Assembly: GCA_002435335.1 (NCBI GenBank)
Contig: DJMI01000039.1
Location: 1 to 6,423, forward strand
Length of the DNA: 6,423 bases
Source: Nitrosomonas sp. UBA6494
Lineage (GTDB): Bacteria; Pseudomonadota; Gammaproteobacteria; Burkholderiales; Nitrosomonadaceae
Direction: 5' to 3'
Shown: positions 1 through 6,018 of the stretch, one piece after another
Position numbering within the stretch: position 1 is the first letter of the stretch
How the letters are laid out: the number at the start of each line of letters is the position of its first letter
Notes under the pieces: model-generated
What the model was told of the DNA's origin: nothing
The model's database searches: none
Seen by the model: only the letters and a program-made list of their open reading frames with translations
Translations under genes and position numbers: made by a program

Positions 1-2
1 AA

Positions 3-78
3 TGGTGGCGAATCAGGGATTTGAACCCCGGACCAACGGATTATGATTCCGCTGCTCTAACCACTGAGCTAATTCGCC
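3..78 (-). tRNA. tRNA-Met (anticodon CAT), elongator type
   Basis: The reverse complement folds into a full 76-nt cloverleaf. The acceptor stem GGCGAAT pairs with ATTCGCC, the D stem is GCTC/GAGC, the anticodon stem is GCGGA/TCCGT around loop ATCATAA, and the T stem is CGGGG/CCCTG around TTCAAAT. The discriminator is A and the CCA end is encoded. The anticodon is CAT. It is not the initiator, because it has a normal 1-72 G-C pair. A CAT anticodon could also mean the lysidine-modified tRNA-Ile2. The acceptor has an A-T pair at position 5-68 instead of the C-G pairs of E. coli tRNA-Ile2, which favours elongator Met, but the D-arm and variable loop somewhat resemble ileX, so identity is not certain. 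Its own promoter lies just upstream (102-131). Confidence 0.95.
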
Positions 79-101
79 ATGTACTAAATTGCAAGAGGCG
101 C

Positions 102-131
102 ATTTTGCCTTCGCGGGGCATGGCTTGTCAA
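102..131 (-). promoter_or_regulatory. Sigma-70 promoter of the tRNA, stable-RNA type
   Basis: On the minus strand a perfect -35 TTGACA (131-126) is followed after 18 bp by -10 CAAAAT (107-102, 4 of 6 consensus). Directly after the -10 comes GCGCC, a GC-rich discriminator of the kind known from stringently controlled rRNA and tRNA promoters. The start would fall near position 95, leaving a leader of about 17 nt before the tRNA. An A/T-rich stretch just upstream of the -35 could act as an UP element. The -35 box lies inside an inverted repeat annotated separately. This is inferred from sequence only. Confidence 0.6.
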
Positions 132-154
132 GATCAAAAATTAGACTTGACAAG
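124..154. repeat. Perfect 9-bp inverted repeat over the tRNA -35 box
   Basis: CTTGTCAAG at 124-132 and CTTGACAAG at 146-154 are exact reverse complements separated by 13 A/T-rich bases. Each arm is itself a palindrome of the form CTTG-N-CAAG. The left arm contains the -35 hexamer of the tRNA promoter read on the minus strand. No T-run follows on either strand, so an intrinsic terminator is unlikely. An operator-like site or a chance duplication of TTGACA are the simpler readings. Confidence 0.6.
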
Positions 155-274
155 GGTTTATGCTTGTTTTCAGCGGATTGGATGAAGGTGCGCTGCGTTT
201 CAAGTATTGGTTTGTGCCATTTGTTGCTGTCATAAAGTTGCTGTTTGTATTTCCCGTTCACTGCCAAGCGGTTG

Positions 275-280
275 TATAAT
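275..280 (+). promoter_or_regulatory. Candidate -10 box for the hydroxylase-isomerase operon
   Basis: A perfect TATAAT lies at 275-280, preceded by TTG. No good -35 hexamer is found at 16-18 bp upstream; the best is TTCCCG at 251-256, which matches only three bases. Transcription would begin near 287 and give a long leader of about 165 nt. The exact match to consensus supports it, the poor -35 and the distance weaken it. Confidence 0.35.
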
Positions 281-451
281 CTTGAAATGCCGTTGATCGT
301 TCAGACAAATAATCCATAACGTGATTTTAATAGACTACTCGATGTTTCATGGTGTTGCCGCTCAAGGTGCTTTGCTTCGTGTTTTATCTGGTGTGCATAA
401 AGAACAACGGCGCTACTTTGTTCAACTCCGGTATTTAGGATAATCCGCTGC

Positions 452-1621
452 ATGATATTCGATGTGATAGTAATCGGCGGCGGCTTGGTGGGTGCTGGCT
501 TGGCCGCAGCGCTGAAGGACAGCGGCTTGAAAATCGCATTGATAGAGCCGCATGAGACTGCACCGATCCCTTGCGACGATAGCTGGGATAGCCGGATTTA
601 TGCCGTTAGCCCGGGAAGTGCGGCTTTCTTGCAGCAAATGGGGGCATGGCAGCAAATCAATGCGGAACGCTTGGCGCCGGTTTATGAAATGTCGGTATAC
701 GGCGATGATAATACCGCGCACATCGATTTCAGCGCTTATGAAATAGGGATTGCGGAATTGGCGTTTATTGCCGAGAACCGGCAATTGCAAATGGCGGTTT
801 GGGAAACGCTGAAGTCGTCTGGTGGCAATGTACAGATTCTTTGTCCGGCAAAATGTACTGCGATTGCATGGCATGATTCCCATGTCGATGTTTCGTTGGC
901 TGACGGTAGTCAGCTTCAGGCTGCATTGGTGGTCGGTGCCGACGGGGTAAATTCTTGGGTGCGTAATCAAGCGGGGATCGAGGTTTCGAAACATCCATAT
1001 CATCAGATCGGTGTGGTTGCCAATTTTAATACGGAACTTTCGCATCGGCAGGTTGCTTATCAGTGGTTTCGGCGTGACGGTGTGCTTGCATTGCTGCCGT
1101 TGCCGGGTAAGCGTGTTTCGATGGTTTGGTCAACAACGGAACAGCATGCCGCGGAATTGCGCAATTTATCCGCAGAAGAACTATGCCGCTGTGTTGAGAG
1201 TGCTTCGATGCATACCTTAGGCGCATTGCAAATGATTACCGCTCCGGCGGGATTTCCGTTGAATTTCGTTCATGTGAACGAATTGGTCAAACCCCGGCTG
1301 GTTTTGATCGGTGATGCGGCGCATGGCATTCATCCGTTGGCGGGGCAGGGCGTGAACCTGGGTTTGCGCGATGCACGCGAGCTTGCCAAGATACTCGGCG
1401 CACGCTGTGCACAGCAGGATTGCGGCGATTTTTTATTGCTGCGCCGCTATGAAATGGCGCGTAAGGAAGATATTCTGGCTTTGGAGCTGGTGACCGACGG
1501 GCTGCAAAAATTATTCAACAATTCAAATCCGACATTGGCACGATTACGCAATCTAGGACTCGAAATAACCAATCATTTCCCGCTGCTGAAAAATAAAATG
1601 ATGCAGCATGCACTTAACTAA
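452..1621 (+). CDS. FAD-dependent ubiquinone biosynthesis hydroxylase (UbiH/UbiF/UbiI family)
   Basis: This is a flavin monooxygenase of the UbiH/UbiF/VisC/COQ6 family, which hydroxylates the aromatic ring of ubiquinone precursors using O2 and NAD(P)H, at the cytoplasmic membrane face. The 389 residues match the usual family length. All three hallmark motifs are visible: the N-terminal dinucleotide-binding GGGLVG at residues 9-14 with the ribose-binding acidic residue E32, the DG motif (VVGADG, 160-165), and the GD motif GDAAHGIHPLAGQG at 287-300 that contacts FAD ribityl and pyrophosphate. There is no signal peptide or membrane helix. The ATG at 452 is chosen because the Rossmann strand begins at residue 3; an AGGA at 437-440 is a rather distant ribosome binding site (11 nt). 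The ring position (C1, C5 or C6) cannot be told from sequence by eye, so no symbol is given. It is followed after 21 bp by the isomerase gene on the same strand, probably in one transcript. Confidence 0.9.
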   Translation: MIFDVIVIGGGLVGAGLAAALKDSGLKIALIEPHETAPIPCDDSWDSRIYAVSPGSAAFLQQMGAWQQINAERLAPVYEMSVYGDDNTAHIDFSAYEIGIAELAFIAENRQLQMAVWETLKSSGGNVQILCPAKCTAIAWHDSHVDVSLADGSQLQAALVVGADGVNSWVRNQAGIEVSKHPYHQIGVVANFNTELSHRQVAYQWFRRDGVLALLPLPGKRVSMVWSTTEQHAAELRNLSAEELCRCVESASMHTLGALQMITAPAGFPLNFVHVNELVKPRLVLIGDAAHGIHPLAGQGVNLGLRDARELAKILGARCAQQDCGDFLLLRRYEMARKEDILALELVTDGLQKLFNNSNPTLARLRNLGLEITNHFPLLKNKMMQHALN

Positions 1622-1642
1622 TTTATAAAACTGGAGCACTGT

Positions 1643-2365
1643 ATGGCACTGCACATCAAGCTTTTCATGTCTATGTTGGCATTGAGTTTCTTTGTCAATA
1701 ATGTTTACGCCGATGAGGCTTCGATCAGGAATGCCGTTCAAGCGCAGTTTCCCGAGCATAAAATCGACAGTCTAAAAAAAGCGCCTTTTTTAGGTTTGTA
1801 CGAAGTGGTGCTCGGCGATGATGTATTTTACGTGGACGAGAAAGCGGAATTCTTTTTCTTCGGCCATGTCGTCGACGCCAAGACTCGGGTCAGCTTAACC
1901 AATGAGCGCGTGCAGGAAATTAAAAACTCACGCCGTGTGCCGCTCGATACGCTGCCTTTGCAATATGCGATTAAGACGGTGAAGGGCGATGGTTCGCGTA
2001 AATTAGCCGTTTATACCGATCCCAATTGTCCGTACTGCAAGAAATTGGAGAAAGAATTATTAAGCATCGACAATATTACGATTTTTACGTTGCTTTACCC
2101 GGTCCTCAACGGCTCACTGGAGCTATCCAAAAAAATCTGGTGCGCCGACAATCAAATCAAAGCGTGGGACGATTTCATGCTGCGCAATGTGGCTCCTACC
2201 AGTAAAGAGTGCGAAACGCCTTTGGATGCATTGGTTAAATCCGGTCGTGAAAATAAAGTCTCCGGTACGCCGACGCTGATTTTTGCAGATGGATCGATTG
2301 TGGGCGGTTTGATTCCCGCGGCTGCGATCGAAGAAAAATTACAAAGCGCGGCGCAGGCGAAATAA
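1643..2365 (+). CDS. dsbC: Periplasmic thiol:disulfide isomerase, DsbC/DsbG family
   Basis: This 240-residue protein resembles the DsbC precursor (236 in E. coli). A signal peptide is clear: K6, a hydrophobic core from about 7 to 18, and a VYA-D cleavage site after A23. Residues about 24-85 form the N-terminal dimerisation domain, then a linker helix, then a thioredoxin-fold domain from about 105. The active site is C129-P-Y-C132 within YTDPNCPYCKK. A second cysteine pair, C167 and C190, is spaced like the structural disulfide of E. coli DsbC (C141-C163). The cis-proline loop is SGTP with P210. Family members reshuffle wrong disulfides in the periplasm and are kept reduced by DsbD. The CPYC motif is that of DsbG, whereas E. 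coli DsbC has CGYC, so the subfamily is not fully certain. The start ATG has a good GGAG (1633-1636) 6 nt upstream. It sits 21 bp behind the hydroxylase gene, so co-transcription is likely. Confidence 0.9.
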   Translation: MALHIKLFMSMLALSFFVNNVYADEASIRNAVQAQFPEHKIDSLKKAPFLGLYEVVLGDDVFYVDEKAEFFFFGHVVDAKTRVSLTNERVQEIKNSRRVPLDTLPLQYAIKTVKGDGSRKLAVYTDPNCPYCKKLEKELLSIDNITIFTLLYPVLNGSLELSKKIWCADNQIKAWDDFMLRNVAPTSKECETPLDALVKSGRENKVSGTPTLIFADGSIVGGLIPAAAIEEKLQSAAQAK

Positions 2366-2476
2366 ACCAGGCGGTGCCGATAGAATGTCGCTTAATGCGA
2401 TCACAAAAGAGCGGTTACTTCGTTTTTTGGTGTATGGCAATAAGTGAAATCGGCGCCAGCGTTTCCTGAATTATAA

Positions 2477-4303
2477 TCATCCCGCTGCAATTTCAATCAG
2501 TACTTCATTCGGGTTCACCGATTCGCCCTTGATCACATGCACGGCTTTGACGGTGCCGCTAATTGGAGCGGAGATTTCGGTTTCCATTTTCATCGCCTCG
2601 GTGATCAGTACCGGTTGTCCGGCGGCGACTTTTTGATCGACTTTAACTAATACATCGAGGATGTTGCACGGCATGCTGACGACCACGTCGCCTTCTTGGG
2701 TGGGGCGAGGGCGTTTGCTGCCGATGGTGCTTTTGACCGCGCCTTGGGTGCCGCCGTCCAAAACGATTTCGTCGAGTGTTTCAACGACAATTTCTTCGGG
2801 GATGCCGTCGACCATGAAATAGAAGTGGCGCAGCGATTCGTTTTTCGGACTGGTGCCGGTGACTTTGATGTGATAGGACTCGCCGTGCAGTGCAACGTTG
2901 AATTCCGTTGGCGCTTTTTGCACGCCGTTACCGCCGGTCGAGGCAAGTTCGAGCGGCTCGGGTACCAAATTGCCGGTGGAGCGCAGTTCCAGGAATTGCT
3001 TGCCGACTTCGGGGAACATCGCGTAGCTCAGCACGTCTTCGTCATTCAACGCTAAATGGCCGATTTCGCGGCGCAGGTTGTCGAATTCCGGTTTCAACAG
3101 GTCAGCGGGACGGCAGTCGATGATGTCTTCCTTGCCGATAGCGCGTTTTTGTAGTGCGGTATCGATCGGTGCCGGGGCTTTGCCGTAGCCGCCTTGAAGG
3201 TAACGTTTGACCTCGTTGGTGATGGTTTCGTAACGCTTGCCGGTGAGTACATTCAACACTGCTTGCGTGCCGACAATTTGCGAGGTCGGTGTCACCAGCG
3301 GCGGATAACCCAGGTCTTTGCGCACGCGCGGAATTTCCGCATACACCTCGCTGATGCGGTCTAAGGCGTTGCGTTCCTGCAATTGATTGGCCAGGTTGGA
3401 GATCATGCCGCCGGGCACTTGGAATACGTGTACGCGAGTGTCGACGCCTGTGAATTCGCTCTCGAAACGATGGTATTTTTTACGTACTTGCGCGAAGTAA
3501 TCGTTGACCTGTTGCAGTTTCTGCGGATCCAAGCCGGTATCGTAAACGGTGCCTTGCAGCGCCATCACCAAGCTTTCGGTCGGCGGATGACTGGTGCCGC
3601 CCGACCACGACGACAACGCGGTGTCGATGTGACGGCAACCGGCTTCGATGGCTTTGATCTGGCACATCTCCGCCAAGCCGGCAGTGGCATGCGAATGCAA
3701 ATGAATCGGCAGATCGACGGCATCTTTCAGTGCTTTGACTAATTCGCCGGTGGCGTAAGGCGTCAACAATCCGGCCATATCCTTGATCGCAATCGAATCG
3801 CAGCCCAACGCCGCCAAATCCTTTGCCAAGGCAACAAAACTGTTGATGTCATGCACCGGGCTAGTGGTGTAACAGATCGTGCCCTGCGCGTGCTTACCGG
3901 CTTCCTTGGTCGCTTCGATCGCGGTTTTGAGGTTGCGCACGTCGTTCAGCGCGTCGAAAATGCGGAATACGTCCATGCCGTTGGCCGCGGCACGCTTGAC
4001 GAACGCGCGTACCACATCGTCGGAATAGTGGCGGTAACCGAGCAGATTTTGCCCGCGCAGCAGCATTTGCAACGGCGTATTCGGCAGCGCGGCCTTTAAT
4101 TGACTCAAGCGTTCCCACGGATCTTCCTTGAGGAAGCGCAGGCAAGCATCGAACGTTGCGCCGCCCCAGCATTCCAGCGACCAGTAGCCGATTGCGTCCA
4201 GCATCGAGCACGCCGGTAGCATGTCTTCGGTACGCATGCGGGTGGCAATCAGAGATTGGTGCGCATCGCGCAAAATGACATCGGTAATGTGAACTTTTTG
4301 CAT
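2477..4303 (-). CDS. pycB: Pyruvate carboxylase subunit B (carboxyltransferase plus biotin carrier; OadA family)
   Basis: This subunit carries the biotin and transfers its carboxyl group to pyruvate, giving oxaloacetate. With the chosen start it has 608 residues, near the 570-600 typical of PycB/OadA. The TIM-barrel carboxyltransferase domain (about 1-290) shows RDAHQS at 12-17 with a metal-binding Asp13, IKDMAG with the expected carbamylated K174, and HLHSH with metal ligands H203 and H205. The conserved PYC/OADA domain follows to about 460. The C-terminal biotinyl domain has the EAMKM motif with K572 as biotin site, 36 residues from the end. A longer frame begins at 4324, but the ATG at 4303 is preferred because AAGGAAG lies just upstream and none precedes 4324. 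It follows the biotin carboxylase gene by 25 bp. Oxaloacetate decarboxylase alpha subunit is the main alternative name, but no beta or gamma membrane subunits are seen and a biotin carboxylase is adjacent, so pyruvate carboxylase is favoured. Confidence 0.88.
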   Translation of the reverse strand: MQKVHITDVILRDAHQSLIATRMRTEDMLPACSMLDAIGYWSLECWGGATFDACLRFLKEDPWERLSQLKAALPNTPLQMLLRGQNLLGYRHYSDDVVRAFVKRAAANGMDVFRIFDALNDVRNLKTAIEATKEAGKHAQGTICYTTSPVHDINSFVALAKDLAALGCDSIAIKDMAGLLTPYATGELVKALKDAVDLPIHLHSHATAGLAEMCQIKAIEAGCRHIDTALSSWSGGTSHPPTESLVMALQGTVYDTGLDPQKLQQVNDYFAQVRKKYHRFESEFTGVDTRVHVFQVPGGMISNLANQLQERNALDRISEVYAEIPRVRKDLGYPPLVTPTSQIVGTQAVLNVLTGKRYETITNEVKRYLQGGYGKAPAPIDTALQKRAIGKEDIIDCRPADLLKPEFDNLRREIGHLALNDEDVLSYAMFPEVGKQFLELRSTGNLVPEPLELASTGGNGVQKAPTEFNVALHGESYHIKVTGTSPKNESLRHFYFMVDGIPEEIVVETLDEIVLDGGTQGAVKSTIGSKRPRPTQEGDVVVSMPCNILDVLVKVDQKVAAGQPVLITEAMKMETEISAPISGTVKAVHVIKGESVNPNEVLIEIAAG

Positions 4304-4307
4304 GGAT

Positions 4308-4314
4308 CTTCCTT
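4308..4314 (-). promoter_or_regulatory. Ribosome binding site that sets the pycB start
   Basis: AAGGAAG on the minus strand has its AAGGA core 6 nt before the ATG at 4303. The alternative upstream ATG at 4324 has no such site and lies only a few bases after the stop codon of the preceding gene. This decides for the shorter 608-residue product, which also begins close to the conserved barrel strand, as in the family. Confidence 0.8.
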
Positions 4315-4328
4315 TAGTAATCAAACTG

Positions 4329-5747
4329 CTACAGCCCGGTATGCGAAGCTACCACCGCGGCGATGACGCTCGCCAGTACTTCCGGGCGGGGCTTGTCGGA
4401 ATAATTGACCAGATTCGGGTTTTGCTCGACAAAGCCGGTGTTGAATTTGCCGATACGAAATTGCGGGTGCTTCAGAATCTTCAAGTAGTATGGAATGGTT
4501 GTTTTAATACCGAACAAGCCCATGTCGCGCAATGTGCGCTGCCCGCGTTTGATCGCGTCTTCCCAGGTCAACGCACTGACGATGACTTTGGCGACCATTG
4601 AGTCGTAAAACGGCGGAATCTCGTAGCCGGTATAAATCGCGGTATCGGTACGCACGCCGGGACCGCCGGGAGCATAATAACGCGAGATGCGACCGAAACT
4701 CGGCAGAAAATTGTTTTTCGGATCTTCGGCGTTAACACGGAATTGAATCGCGTAACCGCGCCGCACGATCTCGTCTTGCCTAAATCGCAGCGGCAATCCG
4801 GCGGCGATACGAATTTGCTCTTCGACGATGTCGACACCGGTGATGGTTTCGGTGATGGTATGCTCGACCTGAACACGGGTGTTCATTTCCATGAAATAGA
4901 ACCGTCCGCTGTCGTCGAGCAAAAATTCCACCGTACCTGCATTGGTGTAACCAACCGATTTTGCTGCGATCACCGCGAGGCCGCCGATATACTGGCGTTG
5001 CGCTTCGTCGAGTTGCGGCGACGGCGCGATTTCGATCAGTTTCTGATTGCGGCGCTGTATCGAGCAATCGCGCTCGTACAAATGAATCACGCTGCCGTGA
5101 TGATCCGCGAGCACTTGAACTTCGATATGCTTCGGATTGACGATGCATTTTTCCAGGAACACATCGGCGCTGCCGAACGCTTTGGTGGCTTCCGAAATCA
5201 CTCGGTCGTAATTGCGTGTCAGTTCTTCCGCATTGTCGCAGCGACGGATGCCGCGTCCGCCGCCACCGGAAGTCGCTTTCAACATCACCGGATAACCGAT
5301 TTTCTCAGCAACTTGCAGCGCTTCATTGACAGAATGCAGATTGCCGTCCGATCCCGGCGTTACCGGAATCCCGGCGGCGATCATTGCCTGACGCGCTTCG
5401 GTTTTGTCACCCATGCGGTGAATCACTTCCGGTTCCGGGCCGATGAAAATCAATCCACGTTCCTTGCACGCGCGTGCGAATTGTGCGTTCTCGGACAAAA
5501 AACCGTAACCGGGATGCACCGCATCGCAGCCGGTCGCCAATGCTAAGTCGACCAGCGCATGGATATTCAAATAGCACGACATCGGCTCGCTGCCGATGCA
5601 ATATGACTCGTCGGCTTTTTTGACGTGCAACGCAAAACGATCGGCTTCGGAATAAATTGCCACCGAACGGATACCCATTTCGGCGCAGGCGCGAATGATA
5701 CGAACCGCGATTTCGCCTCGGTTGGCGATAAAGATTTTACGCAGCAT
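4329..5747 (-). CDS. pycA: Pyruvate carboxylase subunit A (biotin carboxylase)
   Basis: This ATP-grasp enzyme carboxylates the biotin of the partner subunit using ATP and bicarbonate. Its 472 residues are close to the usual size (E. coli AccC 449, PycA about 500). The pre-ATP-grasp domain starts with KIFIANRGEIAVRII, followed by HPGYGFLSEN (78-87). The ATP-grasp domain contains MLKATSGGGGRGIR with K157 and the glycine loop 161-166, KHIEVQ with H207 and E209, the ERDCSIQRRNQK segment ending at K236, and the metal and catalytic residues E274, E287, N289, R291 and E295; R337 lies in QFRVNAED. These align with the E. coli biotin carboxylase active-site residues, so the enzyme should be active. 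It is routinely annotated as AccC; the reason to prefer PycA is the downstream partner with a carboxyltransferase for pyruvate, 25 bp away. The ATG at 5747 has no obvious Shine-Dalgarno, but the protein begins exactly at the conserved N-terminus. Use by acetyl-CoA carboxylase cannot be excluded. Confidence 0.87.
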   Translation of the reverse strand: MLRKIFIANRGEIAVRIIRACAEMGIRSVAIYSEADRFALHVKKADESYCIGSEPMSCYLNIHALVDLALATGCDAVHPGYGFLSENAQFARACKERGLIFIGPEPEVIHRMGDKTEARQAMIAAGIPVTPGSDGNLHSVNEALQVAEKIGYPVMLKATSGGGGRGIRRCDNAEELTRNYDRVISEATKAFGSADVFLEKCIVNPKHIEVQVLADHHGSVIHLYERDCSIQRRNQKLIEIAPSPQLDEAQRQYIGGLAVIAAKSVGYTNAGTVEFLLDDSGRFYFMEMNTRVQVEHTITETITGVDIVEEQIRIAAGLPLRFRQDEIVRRGYAIQFRVNAEDPKNNFLPSFGRISRYYAPGGPGVRTDTAIYTGYEIPPFYDSMVAKVIVSALTWEDAIKRGQRTLRDMGLFGIKTTIPYYLKILKHPQFRIGKFNTGFVEQNPNLVNYSDKPRPEVLASVIAAVVASHTGL

Positions 5748-5782
5748 GATATTTTCGGGATCTTGAAAAATTGAATGCGTAT

Positions 5783-5788
5783 ATTCTA
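5783..5788 (-). promoter_or_regulatory. Candidate -10 box for the pycA-pycB operon
   Basis: TAGAAT on the minus strand (5 of 6 consensus) lies 35 bp before the start codon and would give a leader of roughly 28 nt. No good -35 hexamer is found 16-18 bp upstream, so if real it may need an activator. Weak evidence. Confidence 0.25.
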
Positions 5789-5841
5789 CCCGAACTATTT
5801 CGTATTCCGGTGATCCTGCGAACTGCAGCGAAGTTTCGATG

Positions 5842-5859
5842 TTGATAGTGAGTTATCAA
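5842..5859. repeat. Inverted repeat TTGATA-N6-TATCAA in the divergent control region
   Basis: The 6-bp arms at 5842-5847 and 5854-5859 are exact reverse complements with a 6-bp spacer. The site lies about 95 bp upstream of pycA and 160 bp upstream of the aminotransferase, a position suitable for a regulator of either. The TTGAT/ATCAA half sites recur at 5958-5970 with a different spacing. Operator function is inferred. Confidence 0.35.
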
Positions 5860-5900
5860 AATAAATTGTGATTTCATTTCGTTATAAAAATACCTTAGCA

Positions 5901-5931
5901 TATCCATAAGGATAATTTACAGAGCGTATCC
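5901..5931. repeat. Three TATCC/GGATA half sites in the divergent control region
   Basis: TATCC at 5901-5905 and GGATA at 5910-5914 form a small inverted repeat with a 4-bp spacer, and a second TATCC at 5927-5931 repeats the first in direct orientation 26 bp on. The motifs are exact but short, so chance in AT-rich sequence is possible. Confidence 0.3.
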
Positions 5932-5948
5932 GAGTTTATAGTAAACTC
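5932..5948. repeat. Perfect palindrome GAGTTTA-TAG-TAAACTC
   Basis: Two exact 7-bp arms (5932-5938 and 5942-5948) flank a 3-bp centre. It ends 10 bp before the candidate -35 box of the aminotransferase promoter, a place typical of an activator or repressor site. No T-run follows, so it does not look like a terminator. This is the strongest of the palindromes in this region. Confidence 0.45.
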
Positions 5949-5957
5949 TCATTTCAC

Positions 5958-5985
5958 TTGATAAAATCAATGTTTTTCACAAAAT
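5958..5985 (+). promoter_or_regulatory. Candidate sigma-70 promoter of the aminotransferase gene
   Basis: -35 TTGATA (5958-5963, 5 of 6) is followed after 16 bp by -10 CAAAAT (5980-5985, 4 of 6). Transcription would start near 5992, about 27 nt before the ATG. The -35 box is part of a TTGAT-N3-ATCAA palindrome (5958-5970), so a protein binding there could control the promoter. The region is AT-rich, so chance matches are likely and confidence is moderate. Confidence 0.4.
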
Positions 5986-6018
5986 AAACCAAACCATATT
6001 ATTAATTTAGGATTGTTC

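Larger units (their letters stand above)
80..451. other. Intergenic region between the tRNA and the quinone hydroxylase
   Basis: No convincing protein gene is present here. The left part holds the minus-strand tRNA promoter and its inverted repeat. The middle (about 155-270) shows nothing I can assign. A consensus TATAAT at 275-280 is the likely -10 box of the rightward operon. Between it and the start codon at 452 lies a leader of about 165 nt containing a short open frame (342-443) that lacks a ribosome binding site. I see no riboswitch, transposon end or second RNA gene. A minus-strand open frame that starts at a TTG near 267 and runs through the tRNA is spurious. Confidence 0.6.

Noticed and set aside
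3..78. tRNA-Ile2 (lysidine-modified CAT anticodon)
   Set aside because: The acceptor lacks the two C-G pairs at 4-69 and 5-68 used for TilS recognition in E. coli. Not excluded, only less likely than elongator Met.
13..267. Minus-strand 84-codon open frame
   Set aside because: It starts at a TTG and its C-terminal part is the translation of the tRNA gene and its promoter, a common spurious frame.
2366..2476. Bidirectional terminator between the convergent operons
   Set aside because: A T-run at 2423-2428 has no stable GC-rich stem before it. GGTGCCGAT (2373-2381) can pair with ATCGGCGCC (2449-2457), but the loop of 67 nt is too long for an intrinsic terminator.
2477..4303. Sodium-pumping oxaloacetate decarboxylase alpha subunit
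   Set aside because: The family is shared, but no membrane beta or gamma subunit gene is adjacent, and a biotin carboxylase gene is directly upstream.
4743..5546. Plus-strand 267-codon open frame opposite the biotin carboxylase, and shorter ones opposite pycB
   Set aside because: They lie entirely antisense to genes with intact catalytic motifs, and their low-complexity composition shows no recognisable domain. They arise from the codon bias of the real genes.
5754..5794. TTCGGG/CCCGAA inverted repeat in front of pycA as a leader hairpin
   Set aside because: The arms are only 6 bp with a 29-bp gap, and the distal arm lies upstream of the likely transcription start, so it would not be in the RNA.
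5958..5970. FNR/Anr box resembling TTGAT-N4-ATCAA
   Set aside because: Both half sites are perfect but the spacer is 3 bp, not 4, which would break the symmetric contact of an FNR dimer. Kept only as part of the promoter description.
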